A DNA stretch of 64,000 nucleotides from Sellimonas caecigallum (GCF_045038405.1 NZ_CP173660.1:1550001-1614000); one strand, 5' to 3'. Shown: positions 47,638-56,989, numbered from the stretch's first letter. Notes: generated by a model not told the origin, from the sequence alone. Numbers and translations are program-made.

Positions 47638-50134
47638 TAACAAAAAGATTATCTGCCGCATGGCCATGAGAGCGCTCAGATATAACCGAAGAAGAAGCAT
47701 CCTCCTGTTTGCGGCTGTAGCGCTGTCATCTTTTATGATCTTCAGCGTTTTTACGATAGGAAGTACCTACTATAAGATGACGCGTCTTCAGAATATTCGG
47801 ATGAATGGAGCGGACTTCGATGCCGTGATGTATGGGGGATCTGAAGAACAGCTGGAAAAATGTAAAACAGATGAGGATGTGCGTGCGGTTGGCCTCGTAG
47901 GGGTAGCTGGTTACATTGAGGAGACGGAAGGGGACAAAACGGCTAATTTGGGCACTGTCTGGGCGGATGAGACATTCTGGAACGAGATGATGTCTCCTGC
48001 AAGAACTTCCGTAGAAGGAACCTACCCGCAGGAAAAAGAAGAAGTCATGGTAACAAGAAAGGCGTTGAAGACATGCGGGCTGGAAGACCGGCAGATCGGA
48101 GATTCTTTTCGGGCAGTCTATGTGGACGGAAAAGGACAGAAAAAGGATATGGAGTTCCGTATATGCGGAATTTGGGATGGATACGGAGACAAAAATGTGT
48201 TTTACATTTCAAAAGCGCTGTACGATACATGCGGCTATGAATTTTCCAGTGTGGTGTCCGGGAGATGTCACATCGATTTTGCAAAGACATTCCTAACGGA
48301 AAAAGAACAGCAGGAATTTCAGGAGAAGATGAAGCTTGATAAGCAGCAGGCTTTGATCTTTACGGAAGGAATGGCGGCATCCATTCCGATTTATTTCGGG
48401 ATGATAGGAATCGTGATGATCACGTGTTTTTGCGCTTACTTGCTCATATATAATATTATGTATTTGTCTGTGGCCGGGGATGTTCGTTATTATGGTCTGC
48501 TTCAGACTGTCGGCATGACAAAAAAGCAGATCAGCACATTGATGAAGAGGCAGATGATGATTCTTGGAAGTGCAGGTACCCTGGCAGGTGTCTTATTGGG
48601 TGTAGCAGTGTCGATCGGTTTCATTCCGGTCATTTTAGGATCCCTGGGGATAAATGCAGACAAAATCGGAGGAGTACAGATTTCCATGCACCCTCTCGTC
48701 TTTCTTTTGACGGCGCTGGTAGCGGGCTGTACTGTCTGGATCGGCAGCAGGAAACCAGTGAGAATGGCAGTGCAGATTTCTCCTGTGGAAGCAGCTCGAT
48801 ACCGGGCGTCTTACGGGAAAAAGAGCAGAAAAAAGACGGGAAAAGGAAAAATTATCTGGCGCATGGCAAAAGAGCAGTTTCTGAAAGACCGGAAAAAGAC
48901 AACAGTCATACTTTTGTCGCTGGCAGCAGGGCTTTCGGTATTTCTCTGCATGGTCACGATCATTGAAAGCCAGGGAGCACGCACAATCGTATCAAACTAC
49001 ATGGATATGGATTTGGTTTTATACAATGATACATTGAAAAAAGAAGATTCAGATAAATGGGAAAAACTCATGGATGACAGGTTTCTGGGGGAAATCAGAC
49101 ACAACGGGGGGATAAAGCAGGCGAATCCGCTTTATTTTGCCCGGATCGATGTCCCATGGGAGCCGGAATTTTCCGACCAGTGGATGAGAGAATTTTACGA
49201 GATGTGGATGTACGAGTCTTACGATCATGTAAGAGAATCTTACAGAAGTGGCACACTGGAAGACAATCTGTTCTGTATTGTCGGGATAGATGAAGATGAG
49301 TTTGACTATCTGACAGAGACATTAAATACGAAAGTAAACCGAAAAAAGTTTTTCAGTGGGAAAACCTGTCTTCTCTATCAGAATGGTCTGGATATTGCCG
49401 AATCTGATCTGAAAGGAAAGCGTGTAACTTGTACCGGATATGGAGATCCGGACAACAGGCGGACGTTTGAAATTGCGGGTCTCACGGGAGAAAATTATTA
49501 CATGGCAGCGTCCCAGAGCAGAATGACGATTATTGTAAGCGCTGATACTCTAAAAGAGTTTCTTCCGGATGACCAGATTACCATATCCAGAATTGCGGTC
49601 CGCTATGAGAGAGAATACGATAGGCAGGCGGAGAAAGAGATGATGGAACTGGTCGGAAAAAGTCCATACGCCAAAGATTTTTCAAGTACATCGAAGATAG
49701 AGGAAAAAGAGATGGTAGAAGAAGCTCAGGGGAATCTGACGGAAATCGGGATCTGTATTGCGCTGATATTGGCATTTATCGGTATCCTGAATTATATGAA
49801 CACAGTAACGGGAAATCTTCAAAACCGCCGGGTAGAGTTTGCCGTCATGGAAAGTATGGGCATGACACAAGGACAGATACGCGGCATGCTTATCATAGAA
49901 GGTCTTTTCTTTGCAGCGGGTTCTCTTTGCATTGCAGCGACTCTTGGGACGGGAATTACCTGGCTGATCTTTCAAGCGGTAAATTATCGGAATGTTCCTT
50001 TTGCGGTGCCGACTGGGCCGGTACTTCTCATGACAGCAGCGATTCTTTTGATCTGTACGTTGATTCCGCTTTTTGTATGGAACAGTATAGCGAAAAAAGG
50101 AAGCGTTATCGAAAGAATGAGACAGACAAAATAA
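47624..50134 (+). CDS. FtsX-type ABC transporter permease (two FtsX repeats)
   Basis: 836 residues with two FtsX-like units. TM1 at about 23-45, a first extracellular region to about 245, three helices to about 370; then TM5 near 420, a large extracellular region of about 250 residues, and three C-terminal helices (about 700-830: MESMGMTQGQIRGMLIIEGLFF). Such mechanotransmission permeases work with MacB-like ATPases in resistance to, or sensing of, cell-envelope antibiotics. The preceding kinase and regulator support this. It could equally serve a self-made peptide, but no lantibiotic genes are nearby. Confidence 0.85.
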   Translation: MMENNNKKIICRMAMRALRYNRRRSILLFAAVALSSFMIFSVFTIGSTYYKMTRLQNIRMNGADFDAVMYGGSEEQLEKCKTDEDVRAVGLVGVAGYIEETEGDKTANLGTVWADETFWNEMMSPARTSVEGTYPQEKEEVMVTRKALKTCGLEDRQIGDSFRAVYVDGKGQKKDMEFRICGIWDGYGDKNVFYISKALYDTCGYEFSSVVSGRCHIDFAKTFLTEKEQQEFQEKMKLDKQQALIFTEGMAASIPIYFGMIGIVMITCFCAYLLIYNIMYLSVAGDVRYYGLLQTVGMTKKQISTLMKRQMMILGSAGTLAGVLLGVAVSIGFIPVILGSLGINADKIGGVQISMHPLVFLLTALVAGCTVWIGSRKPVRMAVQISPVEAARYRASYGKKSRKKTGKGKIIWRMAKEQFLKDRKKTTVILLSLAAGLSVFLCMVTIIESQGARTIVSNYMDMDLVLYNDTLKKEDSDKWEKLMDDRFLGEIRHNGGIKQANPLYFARIDVPWEPEFSDQWMREFYEMWMYESYDHVRESYRSGTLEDNLFCIVGIDEDEFDYLTETLNTKVNRKKFFSGKTCLLYQNGLDIAESDLKGKRVTCTGYGDPDNRRTFEIAGLTGENYYMAASQSRMTIIVSADTLKEFLPDDQITISRIAVRYEREYDRQAEKEMMELVGKSPYAKDFSSTSKIEEKEMVEEAQGNLTEIGICIALILAFIGILNYMNTVTGNLQNRRVEFAVMESMGMTQGQIRGMLIIEGLFFAAGSLCIAATLGTGITWLIFQAVNYRNVPFAVPTGPVLLMTAAILLICTLIPLFVWNSIAKKGSVIERMRQTK

Positions 50135-50158
50135 TATTTGGAACGCGGTGCAGTTCTA

Positions 50159-50187
50159 TTGTAATCCCCTCATTTTTGTATTATAAT
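50159..50187 (+). promoter_or_regulatory. Promoter of the membrane protein/GntR operon
   Basis: TTGTAA at 50159-50164, 17-base spacer, TATAAT at 50182-50187. The -10 is embedded in the operator palindrome. Confidence 0.7.
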
Positions 50188-50200
50188 AAATAATACAAAA
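50174..50200 (+). promoter_or_regulatory. GntR (YtrA-type) operator
   Basis: TTTTGTATTAT (50174-50184) and ATAATACAAAA (50190-50200) are perfect 11-base inverted arms with a 5-base centre. It covers the -10 box and abuts the GGAGGGG ribosome site, so bound repressor would block the promoter. The GntR gene two positions downstream is the obvious ligand. Confidence 0.72.
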
Positions 50201-50211
50201 GGAGGGGTCTT

Positions 50212-51615
50212 ATGGATCAAATAAGGATCGTGCAGCTTATTTATTTGGGAATCTATCTTCTGTTGTGTGCCACATTCTACTGGACGTATATCCAGGAAGC
50301 AAGAACTCGGTTTGGGCATCCATTTATGGTACGTATCACAGCAGTGATGGCCAAAGAAGAAAGTGTCCAGGAAATACTGGGACAGTATAAAAAAAGAATT
50401 CGGCTGTTTTTCTTTGTATGCGTCTTCCTGGGTGCAATCATTTTCTTTCTTCCTCCTCAGTGGGGATTTGTGTGGATGATACTGTCTGGTTTTGTACAGA
50501 TAATGCTTCCATCCAGGATCGAGAGAACATCAAGAAAGCGTCTTATGCTTCTGAAGCAAGAGAAACAATGGTTTATCCGTACAGAATCTCGACATAAGAT
50601 TGACCTGAAACTTGACAGGAAAAGGTCTAACCAGTCGATGACAAGCAGATGGTGGTTTCTCATTCCTATTGCGATTCAGTGTATCGCCTTTGTATACTGT
50701 CTTGTTCAGGGAGAAGGCGGGAAGACGTTTGCTGCAGTCTGTGTACTCGGTCTCCTTATCATAGCGGCCGGAATCGGATTCATTCGCTGGCTGCCAAATA
50801 AGACATACTGCGAGGAGTCCACTGTCAATCAGAGGATGAACGGAAAGAAAAAAGCAGCAGCCAGCAGGGCATGGCTTTGGATCTGCAGTGGGGATGCGGT
50901 GTGGAATCTTGGCATTGCAGGATTTCTTTACAGTGAACGTCTGCAGTGCCTGTTTTTGGCAGGGGCAGCGCTCATTGTGGCTGTTACAGCGGCGATCCTT
51001 GCGTTGGCTGAGTATGGGAGAGAGAAGCAGTATGAGCTTGCCAGTGAAGTCGTGTATGAGTATGACGAGGAGGCATACTGGGATGTCGGCTGGTTTGGAC
51101 TTCGATATTCCAATCCTTACGATCCTGAGGTTTTCAAAGAGAATAACAGCGGCGGACTTAACCTCGCAGTCAATCAGGCGGCAAGACAGGGGAAATGGAT
51201 GACAGCTGGCATCATTTTGTTTTGTGCCGGAATTGCTCTGTTTGTCGTTTGGCAGTTTGCTTATCCAAAGTATCTGGATAAAAAAGGTCTTCTTGCGGAT
51301 CTTGTGATAGAAGATGGAGTGATCCAAGTAACAGGTCCTCTGTATGATGCTAAGATTCCGAAAGAACAGGTTGTGGAGGCGGAGCTTACCGACGATCTGG
51401 GCGAGGGGATCCGGACGAACGGGTCGTCCACAGCATCTTATGGGAAGGGGAAATTCCGTTATGACAAATACGGGAATGTGAGAGTCTATCTTGCGTGGAA
51501 ACACCGTCCGTATCTGGTACTCAAGACAGAGACGGACATCTATATCGTGAACGACGATGATCCAGCTCAGACAATCCGGATATACGAGGAGATAAAAGGA
51601 GGGAATGGATCATGA
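50212..51615 (+). CDS. Multi-pass membrane protein with DUF5808-like segment and C-terminal PH-like domain
   Basis: 467 residues, about seven membrane helices in pairs. Residues about 290-325 (DVGWFGLRYSNPYDPEVFKENN...) resemble the short DUF5808 motif, and the last 100 residues, after the final helix, look like a small beta-barrel (PH-like) domain (IEDGVIQVTGPLYDAKIPKEQV... PYLVLKTETDIYIVN). Such proteins are regularly found with YtrA-type GntR repressors and may sense envelope stress. Function unknown. Stop overlaps the GntR start by 4 bases (ATGA). Confidence 0.65.
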   Translation: MDQIRIVQLIYLGIYLLLCATFYWTYIQEARTRFGHPFMVRITAVMAKEESVQEILGQYKKRIRLFFFVCVFLGAIIFFLPPQWGFVWMILSGFVQIMLPSRIERTSRKRLMLLKQEKQWFIRTESRHKIDLKLDRKRSNQSMTSRWWFLIPIAIQCIAFVYCLVQGEGGKTFAAVCVLGLLIIAAGIGFIRWLPNKTYCEESTVNQRMNGKKKAAASRAWLWICSGDAVWNLGIAGFLYSERLQCLFLAGAALIVAVTAAILALAEYGREKQYELASEVVYEYDEEAYWDVGWFGLRYSNPYDPEVFKENNSGGLNLAVNQAARQGKWMTAGIILFCAGIALFVVWQFAYPKYLDKKGLLADLVIEDGVIQVTGPLYDAKIPKEQVVEAELTDDLGEGIRTNGSSTASYGKGKFRYDKYGNVRVYLAWKHRPYLVLKTETDIYIVNDDDPAQTIRIYEEIKGGNGS

Positions 51616-51983
51616 TCATGGAACTGGACTACCAAAGCGAGGTACCGGTCTATCTCCAGATACGAAATGAGATCGTAAAGGGAATTGGAAGAGGGCAGAT
51701 CGATTTCGGGGAACAGCTTCCCACTGTGCGTAGCCTGGCAGCAGACATCGGCGTTAATACGATGACTGTCAGCAAGGCATATAAACTTTTGGATCAGCAA
51801 GGGTATATTGTGACGGACAGAAGAAGAGGGGCTGTCGTCTGTGCCAAAAACCAAATGCCTGATTTTGCATCCAACGAAGGACACCGCAAAGAGCTTATAT
51901 TGCTAGCAAGTGAGGCTGCGCTGGGCGGATGCAGCCGTGAGGAGTTTCTGGATATGTGCAGGGAAGCATATGTGGAAACCTAG
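51612..51983 (+). CDS. GntR family regulator, YtrA-type
   Basis: 123 residues: N-terminal winged helix (VPVYLQIRNEIVKGIGRGQIDFGEQLPTVRSLAADIGVNTMTVSKAYKLL) and only a short C-terminal helical dimerisation tail, the YtrA subfamily layout. Overlaps the preceding gene (ATGA), so both are made from the promoter it most likely represses through the palindrome at 50174-50200. YtrA-type regulators usually respond to cell-wall antibiotics in Bacilli. The effector is unknown. Confidence 0.88.
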   Translation: MIMELDYQSEVPVYLQIRNEIVKGIGRGQIDFGEQLPTVRSLAADIGVNTMTVSKAYKLLDQQGYIVTDRRRGAVVCAKNQMPDFASNEGHRKELILLASEAALGGCSREEFLDMCREAYVET

Positions 51984-52069
51984 AACGGGATAAAAGAAGT
52001 CGATGTCAAAAATATTTGATAGATTTTTTTGACTCTCCATGACATAATGAAGCCAAAGGAGGGGATGGG

Positions 52070-52735
52070 ATGGATATTGGACAAAGACTGAAAGAGGCGA
52101 GAAAAAGGGCAAAGATCACACAGGAAACTGCGGCTGAGCGAATAGGGGTCAGCAGACAAACCATATCCAACTGGGAAAACAATCGAAGCTACCCGGACAT
52201 TTTATATGTCATAGATCTGAGCAGACTTTACAATATCAGTTTGGACGAACTTCTGAAAGAGGACGAGAAGATGATGGCGTATCTGGCAGAAAGCACAGAT
52301 GTGGTAAAGAGCAGAAAGGCGCTTGGAAGACGCCTGCTGCTCCTTACCGATCTGTTGATCTGGATGGGGTGTATTCTGATCTTCTGGCTGGGAGCAAAAG
52401 AAAATGCCATGGGCTACTCTATCTTGTTTCTGCATATTGTCTTCCCGGTGGTAATATTTGTAAGCTCCATTTTTGTCGGAAAGGACGATGGATGGAACGC
52501 GTACAAATGGCTGATGCTTCTGTTTTTTGGCGTTCTGTATATGCTTGTTCCGTATGCAACCTTTTCCATGGCAAACATGAGGACGTTTGATAAAGTAAAT
52601 CTGCCTCAGCTCTCTGCCATGCTGCCGGGAATTCTTTGTGCTGCCGCCGGGATAGCGGCAGGGACCCTTGTGGAAAGAAGAAAGAAAAGAAGGGAATCTC
52701 AGAAAGATCAGAGGGGATCCTTCAGCCGCCCATAG
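52070..52735 (+). CDS. XRE-family HTH protein with C-terminal membrane domain
   Basis: 221 residues. Residues 1-62 are a Cro/CI-type HTH (IGQRLKEARKRAKITQETAAERIGVSRQTISNWENNRSYPDI). Four hydrophobic segments follow at about 87-105, 114-135, 144-165 and 185-205, then a basic tail. Membrane-anchored HTH regulators of this kind are common in Lachnospiraceae near transporter operons. The ligand is unknown. Its 3' end overlaps the convergent GNAT gene by 28 bases. GGAGGGG ribosome site. Confidence 0.83.
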   Translation: MDIGQRLKEARKRAKITQETAAERIGVSRQTISNWENNRSYPDILYVIDLSRLYNISLDELLKEDEKMMAYLAESTDVVKSRKALGRRLLLLTDLLIWMGCILIFWLGAKENAMGYSILFLHIVFPVVIFVSSIFVGKDDGWNAYKWLMLLFFGVLYMLVPYATFSMANMRTFDKVNLPQLSAMLPGILCAAAGIAAGTLVERRKKRRESQKDQRGSFSRP

Positions 52736-53217
52736 ACACAGAGATCGTAAATGTGCCCGTCTTTCCACACAGCGCGTTTCATGATTCCTTCCAGAACAAA
52801 CTGATTTTTCAGAAGGACTTTTCTGGAGGCGGTATTCGGCTCATACACGAGGGCGGTAATGCGGATGATGTCGAGTTTGGCAAAAGCGATGTCACAAATC
52901 TGCCTTACCGCCTCTGTCATAATCCCGCGGGACCAGTTTTCTGTGGTAAGCAGATATCCGATCTCTGCGTCTTTTTGGTATACGTCAGATTTTTGCTCCA
53001 CGGAGATATTTCCTACAATCTTTCCGTCCACGTTAATGGAACGGAAAATTCCGGAATGTCCTTCCTGCTCGCAGGCCATATTGAGCCACCAGGCGGCACT
53101 GTCCTCAGTGTAAGGGGAAGGCAGCCGGTTGGAAAGATAAGTACGGTCAACCCGGCTGCACACTTCACTCAGGCTTTTCTTATCGTCTAAAGACCATTTC
53201 TTTAACTCTATTTTCAT
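52708..53217 (-). CDS. GNAT family N-acetyltransferase (RimJ/RimL-like)
   Basis: 169 residues from the ATG at 53217 with GGAGG upstream; the frame stays open to 53325 but that part is AT-rich non-coding sequence. Motif A is AEIGYLLTTENWSRGIMTEAVRQICDIAF, followed by RITALVYEPNTASRKVLLKNQFVLEGIMKRAVWKDGHIYD, the RimJ/RimL/SpeG-like end. Acetylates an amine of a protein or small molecule; target unknown. Confidence 0.87.
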   Translation of the reverse strand: MKIELKKWSLDDKKSLSEVCSRVDRTYLSNRLPSPYTEDSAAWWLNMACEQEGHSGIFRSINVDGKIVGNISVEQKSDVYQKDAEIGYLLTTENWSRGIMTEAVRQICDIAFAKLDIIRITALVYEPNTASRKVLLKNQFVLEGIMKRAVWKDGHIYDLCVYGRLKDPL

Positions 53218-53318
53218 AGCCAACCTCCGTTTCTGTATATTTTGATAATAAGTATAGCATATGTTCAGATTTTGTACATAAAAACTGTTTTTTGTGCAAA
53301 AGAATGTATTCTTTTCTA

Positions 53319-53346
53319 TAGACATCTATCTGAGATATGGTATGAT
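53319..53346 (+). promoter_or_regulatory. Promoter of the second MATE gene
   Basis: TAGACA at 53319-53324, 16-base spacer, TATGAT at 53341-53346, 40 bases before the ATG at 53386. Confidence 0.55.
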
Positions 53347-53385
53347 AGTAAACGTGCGAAAAAAGAGAGAAAGAAGGGTTAAATC

Positions 53386-54750
53386 ATGGGGGGAACTAAG
53401 ACCAATGATATGACGGTTGGGAATCCCGCAGGGCTGATCATCCGTTTTACGATTCCGATGTGTCTTGGGAATATTTTTCAGCAGTTTTATAATATTGCAG
53501 ACTCTATTATAGCAGGACAGTTTATAGGAGTTGACGCGCTGGCGGCTATCGGGAGTACGGGATCTTTGATGTTTTTTGTAACAGGATGGCTGAGCGGACT
53601 GTGCAGCGGATTTGCCATTTTAGTATCACAGTGGTTTGGGGCCAAGCGGTATGACAGGATGCGTCACTATGTCGCAATGTCAATCTATCTGGCCGTTGCT
53701 TTTTCAGTTGTGATGACGGTTATTTTTGAGATTGCCAATGAGCCGATCCTTAGGTTGATGAATTCGCCGGAAGAACTGATGGGCGATGTAAAGGCATATA
53801 TGGGAATCATCTATGCCGGGCTTTTGGTAACAGCTGCATATAATTCTCTTGCAGCCTTTCTAAGAGCGCTTGGGGATTCCAAGTCTCCGCTTTATTTTCT
53901 TATTATTTCTGCGGTAATCAATGTGGTGCTGGATATCGTCTTTATTGTCTGGTTTGGAATGGGCGTCGCAGGATGTGCGTACGCGACTGTCATCGCGCAG
54001 GGAATTTCAGCACTTTTGTGTCTGGTGTATATATGGAAAAAATTCCCAATCCTGCATCTTAAGAAGATGGATTTCAAGATTTCCTTACATAGTTTGGGAC
54101 GTCTGCTGGCTCTTGGTATCCCGATGGGGCTTCAATTTTCTATCACAGCTATCGGAACGATCATCGTACAGGGAGCTGTCAATGTATATGGAGCTGTCTA
54201 TATGGCCGGATTTTCAGCGGCAGGGAAGATCCAGAATATCGTTGCAACAGTATTTGGGGCTTTGGGAGCCACTATGGCTACCTATGTGGGACAGAACCAC
54301 GGAGCCGGAAGGATGGATCGTGTAAAGAGCGGGGTAAGGTGTACGCAGATCATGATTCTGGTGTGGAGTTTCGTTACGATGGTCGTTATGTATTTCTTTG
54401 GAGAGTATATGACGTTCCTGTTTGTGGATCCGTCTGAGACGGAAGTGGTAGAGGTAGCAGTGCTATATTTCCACACGGTATTCTGGGCATATCCGTTTGT
54501 GGGAAGCATTTTCCTTTATCGGAATACACTTCAGGGTATGGGATACGGACTTGTTCCAATGCTTGGAGGTGTTTTCGAATTGGCTGCCAGAGCAGCGCTT
54601 GTGGCCCTGGTAGCTGGAAAAACAAGTTTTGTCGGAGTATGTCTTACTGATCCGGCAGCGTGGATCGCAGCACTGATTCCATTGATCCCGTATTATTTTT
54701 ATATTATGAGAAAGCAGAAGCGGGAAATGGTCAGGGAAAACAATGTTTAA
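53386..54750 (+). CDS. MATE family antiporter (second copy)
   Basis: 454 residues with 12 membrane helices. N-terminal PMCLGNIFQQFYNIADSIIAGQFIGVDALAAIGSTGSLMFFVTGW and the second-half start GIPMGLQFSITAIGTIIVQGAVN are typical of the NorM/DinF-like MATE group common in Clostridia. It differs clearly from the MATE protein at 9.0 kb, so they are not recent duplicates. Exports organic cations or drugs; monocistronic with its own promoter. Confidence 0.9.
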   Translation: MGGTKTNDMTVGNPAGLIIRFTIPMCLGNIFQQFYNIADSIIAGQFIGVDALAAIGSTGSLMFFVTGWLSGLCSGFAILVSQWFGAKRYDRMRHYVAMSIYLAVAFSVVMTVIFEIANEPILRLMNSPEELMGDVKAYMGIIYAGLLVTAAYNSLAAFLRALGDSKSPLYFLIISAVINVVLDIVFIVWFGMGVAGCAYATVIAQGISALLCLVYIWKKFPILHLKKMDFKISLHSLGRLLALGIPMGLQFSITAIGTIIVQGAVNVYGAVYMAGFSAAGKIQNIVATVFGALGATMATYVGQNHGAGRMDRVKSGVRCTQIMILVWSFVTMVVMYFFGEYMTFLFVDPSETEVVEVAVLYFHTVFWAYPFVGSIFLYRNTLQGMGYGLVPMLGGVFELAARAALVALVAGKTSFVGVCLTDPAAWIAALIPLIPYYFYIMRKQKREMVRENNV

Positions 54751-54841
54751 GGAAAATTTTATGGATATTTGGAGACGATTTTGCTAAAATATTTTGTATA
54801 GTGCCGAAAGCGGCGTGAATCAACAGGATCGGAGGAGACAT

Positions 54842-55699
54842 ATGTTTGGGTATGTGACGGTCTGTGAGCCGGAATTGAAAATGAAAGATTTCAGAAAATA
54901 TAAGGCATATTACTGCGGATTGTGCCGTGTGCTGAAAGAGAAGTATGGGTTTTCAGGACAGATGACTCTTACTTACGACATGACTTTCGCCATCATTCTT
55001 CTGACCTCTCTGTACGAGAGCGAGACGCGGGAAGAGCAGCACCGCTGCAAGATCCACCCGGTAAAGAAACAGATGATGCTCCGAAATGAGATAACCGAGT
55101 ATGCGGCAGATATGAACGTGCTCCTGGCGTACTACCATATGAAGGATGACTGGATAGATGAAAAGAAAGTGTCCGGGTTTGTGGGTATGGGAATGCTGAA
55201 GCGAAAAGCGGGAAAGATCATTTCCAAATATCCGAGACAAAGCAGAGCGATCCGCAGATCACTTTCGGAATTGTCAAAATGCGAGAAAGAAAACAGCATG
55301 GATCTGGACAAAACTGCCGGATGTTTTGGAAAATTGATGGAGGAATTCTTCGTCTACAAAAAAGATGTGTGGGAACAGACTCTCCGCAGGCTTGGCTTTT
55401 TCCTTGGAAAGTTTATTTATATTATGGATGCCTACGATGACCTGGACAGCGACCTGGAAAAAAACTGTTACAATCCGCTTAGGAAGATCTGGCAGCAGAA
55501 AGACTACGAGGAACAGATCCGGACGCTGCTTTGCATGATGATCGCGGAGTGCAGCGCAGAATTTGAGAAGCTTCCATGTCTTTTGGATGTGGACATTTTG
55601 AGGAATATCCTGTATGATGGAGTGTGGAACCGCTATAAGGCGATTCAAAAGAAAAAGAAAGAAGGAAAGGAACAGAACGATGTCAAAAAATCCCTATGA
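54842..55699 (+). CDS. DUF5685-like protein
   Basis: 285 residues from the ATG at 54842 (GGAGGAG upstream). No membrane helices. Cysteine pattern YYCGLCRVLKEKYG near residues 23-36, then an all-helical body with LTYDMTFAIILLTSLYE, a KKV-rich centre, and FIYIMDAYDDLDSDLEKNCYNPL, a DxxDD-like acidic motif recalling prenyltransferase-type helices. It overlaps the J-domain gene by 20 bases. The family is uncharacterised; the tight link to a J-domain protein suggests work with Hsp70, perhaps in metal-centre or membrane-protein assembly. Confidence 0.78.
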   Translation: MFGYVTVCEPELKMKDFRKYKAYYCGLCRVLKEKYGFSGQMTLTYDMTFAIILLTSLYESETREEQHRCKIHPVKKQMMLRNEITEYAADMNVLLAYYHMKDDWIDEKKVSGFVGMGMLKRKAGKIISKYPRQSRAIRRSLSELSKCEKENSMDLDKTAGCFGKLMEEFFVYKKDVWEQTLRRLGFFLGKFIYIMDAYDDLDSDLEKNCYNPLRKIWQQKDYEEQIRTLLCMMIAECSAEFEKLPCLLDVDILRNILYDGVWNRYKAIQKKKKEGKEQNDVKKSL

Positions 55700-56330
55700 T
55701 GTTCTGGGAGTTTCCCAGAATGCATCAGAAGACGAAATAAAAAAAGCATATAGAGATCTGACGAGAAAATATCATCCGGATGCCAATGTAAATAATCCGC
55801 TTGCAGATCTTGCGGAGGAAAAATTCAAGGAAGTGCAGGAAGCGTACGATCAGATTATGAAAGAGCGTTCATCCGGCGGAAGTACGGGCGGCTATTCTTA
55901 CGGTTACGGCAGCAGCAGTTCCTCTTCCTACAATTCTTCTTATAACAATAGTCAGGATGCGGAGATGCAGGCGGTATTCAACTTTATCAACACAAGAAGA
56001 TACCGGGAGGCACTGAATCTTCTGGACAGGATGCCGAACCGCACATCCATGTGGTACTATGCAAGCGGCGCGGCTAACATGGGAATCGGAAATAATATTG
56101 TGGCGCGGGAGCATGCGCAGCAGGCGGTCAATATGGAGCCAAACAATGTTCAGTATCGTCAGCTTCTGAATACCATCGACTGGAACAGCCGGAGATATCA
56201 GAACAATCCGTACGGAGGCGGATACGGAGGCGGAAACAGTTCCTGCGGAACAGGAAATATGTGCTGTGACTTATGGTGCGCGGATACGTTATGTGAATGT
56301 ATGGGAGGAGATCTTTGTTCATGCATGTAA
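55680..56330 (+). CDS. J-domain protein with cysteine-rich C-terminus
   Basis: 216 residues from the ATG at 55680. J domain at 1-70 with HPD in RKYHPDANVN; Gly/Ser/Tyr-rich linker (about 72-97); a TPR-like helical pair repeat (about 98-165: AVFNFINTRRYREALNLLDRMPNRTSMWYYASGAANMGIGN...); Gly-rich linker; and a tail with eight cysteines in the last 30 residues. No DnaJ client-binding or canonical zinc-finger domain. The gene overlaps DUF5685 upstream and a small membrane protein downstream. The cysteine tail may bind metal; this is inference. Confidence 0.82.
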   Translation: MSKNPYDVLGVSQNASEDEIKKAYRDLTRKYHPDANVNNPLADLAEEKFKEVQEAYDQIMKERSSGGSTGGYSYGYGSSSSSSYNSSYNNSQDAEMQAVFNFINTRRYREALNLLDRMPNRTSMWYYASGAANMGIGNNIVAREHAQQAVNMEPNNVQYRQLLNTIDWNSRRYQNNPYGGGYGGGNSSCGTGNMCCDLWCADTLCECMGGDLCSCM

Positions 56331-56854
56331 AACCAAAGACGATGGCTTTTGGAGGGCTGCTTTTGGCCCTGTCGGTTGTCTGCATGGCTCTTGGAAGCGT
56401 GATTGAGACGAACACGCTGTTCCTTCTGGCAGCGGCCTCCTATTTTGTGGGGATCGTGATCCGGGAATTCGGGATGCGGGTCGGTGCAGCGTTTTACGTT
56501 GCCGATGTCCTTCTCGGATTTATGACTGCGCCGAATAAGTTTTATGTCATTTCTTTTGCTGCCATGGGGTTTTATATTCTTATCATAGAAGCGGCATGGA
56601 GGCTTATGGCCAAGGATCACAGGATGCAGAAAACGGTAATCTTCTGGGTAATAAAGTATATTGTATTCAATATTATGTTTGTCCCGATGATTTTCTTTTT
56701 TCAGGAAGTACTCTTTGGAGGGAAAAGCCTGTCTGGTATGTTTCTTGTAGGGATTGTAGCGGCAGGTCAGATTGGACTCTTTATCTATGATCGGGCATAT
56801 GATTATGTGCAGGCTCATATATGGACAAAATTTCGGGGCAGGATGTTCCGGTAA
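56321..56854 (+). CDS. Small membrane protein of unknown function
   Basis: 177 residues from the ATG at 56321, overlapping the J-domain gene by 10 bases; GGAGGAG upstream. Five hydrophobic segments at about 12-29, 33-49, 57-75, 80-100 and 112-160. No recognised family motif, although the compact multi-helix shape resembles small transporter or ECF-like proteins. Co-translation with the J-domain protein and DUF5685 indicates a shared process at the membrane. Confidence 0.65.
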   Translation: MHVKPKTMAFGGLLLALSVVCMALGSVIETNTLFLLAAASYFVGIVIREFGMRVGAAFYVADVLLGFMTAPNKFYVISFAAMGFYILIIEAAWRLMAKDHRMQKTVIFWVIKYIVFNIMFVPMIFFFQEVLFGGKSLSGMFLVGIVAAGQIGLFIYDRAYDYVQAHIWTKFRGRMFR

Positions 56855-56989
56855 TAAAAATGAAAATGTGTACAAGAAGGCAGAACTTTCCGTAAACCGG
56901 GGAGGGCTGCTTTTTTTCTTGACTTTCAAAAACAGTGAGAATATAATTTAATATAGTTTGCATTAAAACTAATTGCGAGGAGGAAACAT

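Noticed and set aside
51612..51615. A frameshift between the membrane protein and GntR genes
   Set aside because: The ATGA overlap is normal translational coupling; both proteins are complete.
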